Notes under the pieces: model-generated
What the model saw: only the letters and a program-made list of their open reading frames with translations
Databases searched by the model: none
Told to the model about the DNA's origin: nothing
DNA from: Flavobacterium litorale
GTDB taxonomy: Bacteria > Bacteroidota > Bacteroidia > Flavobacteriales > Flavobacteriaceae
Assembly: GCF_019613795.1 (NCBI RefSeq)
Contig: NZ_CP080429.1
Location: 1,517,501 to 1,581,500 of the forward strand
Length of the DNA stretch: 64,000 nt
Direction of reading: 5' to 3'
Part shown: one piece after another, positions 61,805 to 64,000 of the stretch
Position numbering within the stretch: the stretch's first letter is position 1
Layout: every line of letters begins with the position of its first letter
Translations under genes and position numbers: made by a program

Positions 61805-63187
61805 TTAAATTAATTGAAATTCAGGTGTTCGTACCATATAATTAAAAAGCCGCATAACAGCATTATTAGCACCCTCATCGTATGGGTTAAAATCGTGGGT
61901 GAGTATTGCCTCTAAATTTTCCTGTGTTATAGCATCAGCATCAAATAAGAGCCTATTTTTTAATTCGGCTATTATGGCAATATTATTATTTTTGCTCCAT
62001 TGCAGGCTAACATTAAAATTAGCCAAATATTCCTCATTTTCATTACCTACAGAACGCAGCATTTTTTTATCGAGATTTCTCCCCCTACAATACAAGTTTG
62101 CTATTTGGTTACGTTGTTGGTACAATTGTGCTGTAAGCCAATAGGTACCGCCGCTCCAGCCCTTAACGTTAGGTTGGCTAAACAAATCCATGCCTTGTTG
62201 CCTTATAAACAATGCTGTTAGTTTATGGTTCTGGTTTTTTATACCCAGCTCATCATGCAATTGTAATGTATACGTTAATGGGTCTTTTATTTTACTTCCT
62301 GCTGTAGGTTTGGCAAACTCCTCAGTAAATATTTTATTAAGTAGTGGCTGTATCTCGTAATCTTGTTCACGCAAGTAGTCCCCATAGTATACTATCAATT
62401 CATCCGAAGGATTATCGTATATAAACCATTGTAATAGCTTACGTGTTATTAAATACGGTGCGTTTTTTTGCTGAAAAATAATATCAACCATAGCATCGCT
62501 TTTAAATACGCCTTGCTTTCCAAAATAAGTAAACGGCTCATTATTGGTTAGTGCTTCTCGGTAGTAGCCATTATATTCGCCAGCTACCAAGCCAGCAAGC
62601 CCTTTAGCTCCGTTGGTAATGTCAGTTTCGCTATAGTTTCCTTCGCCAAGTGTAAATAGCTCCAATAGTTCACGGCTCAGGTTTTCATTAAATCCTTTTT
62701 TTGTATTTTTATTATTGTCCAAATACACTATCATAGCATTACTGCGTAGTATTTGTTTGGTAAGTTCTCTAAAATTACCAAAGGCATTTTCCCGTAATAG
62801 TTTGTTATGGCTATACAGCCAATAGTTTACTTTTACTTTTTTGTAGGTGGCTACGTAGTGGTTGTGCCAAAAAAGGGTCATTTTTTCCCTTAGCGGATGG
62901 GCTTCGGTAGCCATCGTATCTATCCACCACGCTTTCATATTAAAAAAGATTTTTTTTTCTTTTTCAAGACTGCTCCTTATTTTTTTTCGATTTCCTTTTA
63001 TAGATTGCCTTATTTGTCTTACTTCGGCTAATGTTTTTGGAGTATCGTTAAAAATGCTATCTGGAGGTGTTGTAACCTGCGATGTAAATGAGTTGTTTAG
63101 GAATTGCTGAATGCCCTGTTGCTCTATGGCTTTTGCTTGTTTGCCACTAAAACCCAATCGTAACGACCATAGTGTACTTCTATTCAT
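61805..63187 (-). CDS. DUF1800 family protein
   Basis: Protein of 460 residues. Family landmarks are an N-terminal RSTLWSLRLGFSGKQAKAI, MTLFWHNHYVATYKKVK, NENLSRELLELFTLGEGNYSETDI and NVKGWSGGTYWL. No signal peptide is evident. DUF1800 genes are typically next to DUF1501 genes, as here, and the pair is probably exported or surface-associated. The biochemical role is unknown. Confidence 0.88.
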   Translation of the reverse strand: MNRSTLWSLRLGFSGKQAKAIEQQGIQQFLNNSFTSQVTTPPDSIFNDTPKTLAEVRQIRQSIKGNRKKIRSSLEKEKKIFFNMKAWWIDTMATEAHPLREKMTLFWHNHYVATYKKVKVNYWLYSHNKLLRENAFGNFRELTKQILRSNAMIVYLDNNKNTKKGFNENLSRELLELFTLGEGNYSETDITNGAKGLAGLVAGEYNGYYREALTNNEPFTYFGKQGVFKSDAMVDIIFQQKNAPYLITRKLLQWFIYDNPSDELIVYYGDYLREQDYEIQPLLNKIFTEEFAKPTAGSKIKDPLTYTLQLHDELGIKNQNHKLTALFIRQQGMDLFSQPNVKGWSGGTYWLTAQLYQQRNQIANLYCRGRNLDKKMLRSVGNENEEYLANFNVSLQWSKNNNIAIIAELKNRLLFDADAITQENLEAILTHDFNPYDEGANNAVMRLFNYMVRTPEFQLI

Positions 63188-63253
63188 AACAATGCCTAAT
63201 TAAGGAATAATATATTTGTTTGGACTGTTATTAACGCAAAAAGTTTACCATAA

Positions 63254-63667
63254 TTACTTTTTTATTTTTTTGTTGGCTTCGTCAATTAAATCACTAAGAT
63301 GTATTTGTAGTGCGCGTACTGATATGCTTATTTCCCAAAATGATACGGCGAGTGATACTAGCATGAGTAGTAAACTAAAACCAAATAGGTACATGGCCCA
63401 TGTTTGAATGTCGAAAAAAAGTAAGGTTAATGAGAATACAGAGAAGAATAGGCTGAGTACTCCATACATTTGCATGTGCCGTATGAGTGTTAGCCTCGAA
63501 TTAAGGTTTTTAATTTCGAGTAATATGCTTTTGGTGTGTTTCTCTTCGTAATTCTTTTTCAGCCCGCGTACTATTCCTGCTATGGTTAAAAAGCGGTTGG
63601 TATATGCTAATAGTATTAATGATGTTGCAGAAAATAGTAGTGCTGGTGTTTCGAGCGATAGTTGCAT
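63254..63667 (-). CDS. DUF2721 membrane protein
   Basis: Protein of 137 residues with an N-terminal span (TPALLFSATSLILLAYTNRFL), a central basic helix (EEKHTKSILLEIKNLNSRLTLIRHMQMYG) and two further spans before a charged tail. This arrangement matches DUF2721. Function unknown. It is 10 bases downstream of the partial gene on the same strand. Confidence 0.8.
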   Translation of the reverse strand: MQLSLETPALLFSATSLILLAYTNRFLTIAGIVRGLKKNYEEKHTKSILLEIKNLNSRLTLIRHMQMYGVLSLFFSVFSLTLLFFDIQTWAMYLFGFSLLLMLVSLAVSFWEISISVRALQIHLSDLIDEANKKIKK

Positions 63668-63677
63668 AATTAATTGC

Positions 63678-64000
63678 CTAAAATAAAGGGGGTCGTGCTG
63701 TAATATAGGTATGGAACAGCGAGTCTTTAAATTTATAATATCTATCTCGAATTTTAATCAATTCGGAGCCATATTCTTCTTTTACGAGTTGCCCAACGTA
63801 TTGGCTTGCATTTTCTACACCCTGCTCTTCCGAAACTCTGTAGGCATCGGTAGTAAAAATATCACCATTTTCTTGTACGCTAGCGGCAAGTGCTTTTAAC
63901 ACTATTTCTCTTTGTTTGGATAATGCCACAGCATTTCGGTAACGACCTTCTAGTACAGGGTCTGCCTCCCTTTCGGCAATATCTGTTAGCACTTTTTTTA
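63678..64000 (-). CDS. Partial gene running off the window, function unknown
   Basis: The reverse-strand reading frame is open to the right edge; the visible part is about 106 residues ending LFHTYITARPPLF. A GTG at 63992 could be a start but the frame continues upstream without a stop, so the gene is probably cut. The visible part is helical and charged (EGRYRNAVALSKQREIVLKALAASVQENGD, then LVKEEYGSELIKIRDRYYKFKD). I do not recognise a family. Confidence 0.6.
   Translation of the reverse strand, partial: KKVLTDIAEREADPVLEGRYRNAVALSKQREIVLKALAASVQENGDIFTTDAYRVSEEQGVENASQYVGQLVKEEYGSELIKIRDRYYKFKDSLFHTYITARPPLF

Overview
The window is chromosomal DNA from a member of the Bacteroidetes, most likely a flavobacterium (family Flavobacteriaceae). 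The support is AT-rich sequence, weak Shine-Dalgarno sites, many TAnnTTTG -7 promoter boxes typical of Bacteroidetes, a protein with a type IX secretion (T9SS) sorting tail, a PorV/PorQ-family barrel, and lineage-typical families (DUF4105, DUF4369, DUF2805, DUF1501/DUF1800). Coding density is high and no gene-free stretch exceeds 300 bases. One tRNA (Thr, TGT) is present. I saw no rRNA, CRISPR array, transposase or phage genes.

Positions 112-33019 form one co-directional, Wzx/Wzy-type surface-polysaccharide locus. It opens with uronic-acid sugar nucleotide genes (WbpP/TviC-like epimerase, WbpO/TviB-like dehydrogenase, UDP-glucose dehydrogenase, UDP-glucuronate 4-epimerase). A sulfate-activation block follows (cysQ, a doubled DUF2061 protein, cysC, cysD, cysN) with no sulfite-producing reductase. 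Next come a flippase, a MurA homologue, an acetyltransferase, a PAPS-type sulfotransferase, a MurB homologue, glycosyltransferases, an EpsG-like polymerase, two deacetylase-like paralogues, further transferases and an initiating PglC-like phosphoglycosyltransferase. Then come an acyl carrier protein, a KAS III, a short-chain reductase, a PglD-like N-acyltransferase, a PglE-like aminotransferase and a PglF/WbpM-like 4,6-dehydratase. The locus closes with export genes: a Wza-like lipoprotein and a Wzc-like tyrosine kinase with an unusual (Gly-Tyr)10 tail. A CpsB/YwqE-type phosphatase gene converges on the kinase.

Read together, the locus predicts a uronic-acid-rich polymer started on a bacillosamine-type sugar. 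The 4-amino group of that sugar probably carries a locally made hydroxyacyl chain instead of acetate. The polymer may also carry sulfate, from dedicated PAPS supply, and a lactyl ether, from the MurA/MurB pair. Each enzyme family is known; the combination is the most novel signal in the window.

Positions 33060-64000 are mostly core and accessory housekeeping genes: a DUF4105 protein, a PorV/PorQ-family protein, phosphatidylserine synthase, GH25 lysozyme, LptB, TatC, KdsD and RecQ. A small redox pair follows (CPVC thioredoxin-like protein plus a Cys-rich MarR regulator) set among several palindromes. After that come DUF2891, a COG2509 flavoprotein, a TetR-like/UbiB/DUF2256 group, idi-queD-manA, the tRNA, a T9SS cargo protein, a DUF2089/Yip1/hydrolase operon with a promoter-embedded inverted repeat, a drug/metabolite transporter, an L,D-transpeptidase-like lipoprotein, a DUF1501/DUF1800 pair, DUF2721, and a gene cut by the window edge.
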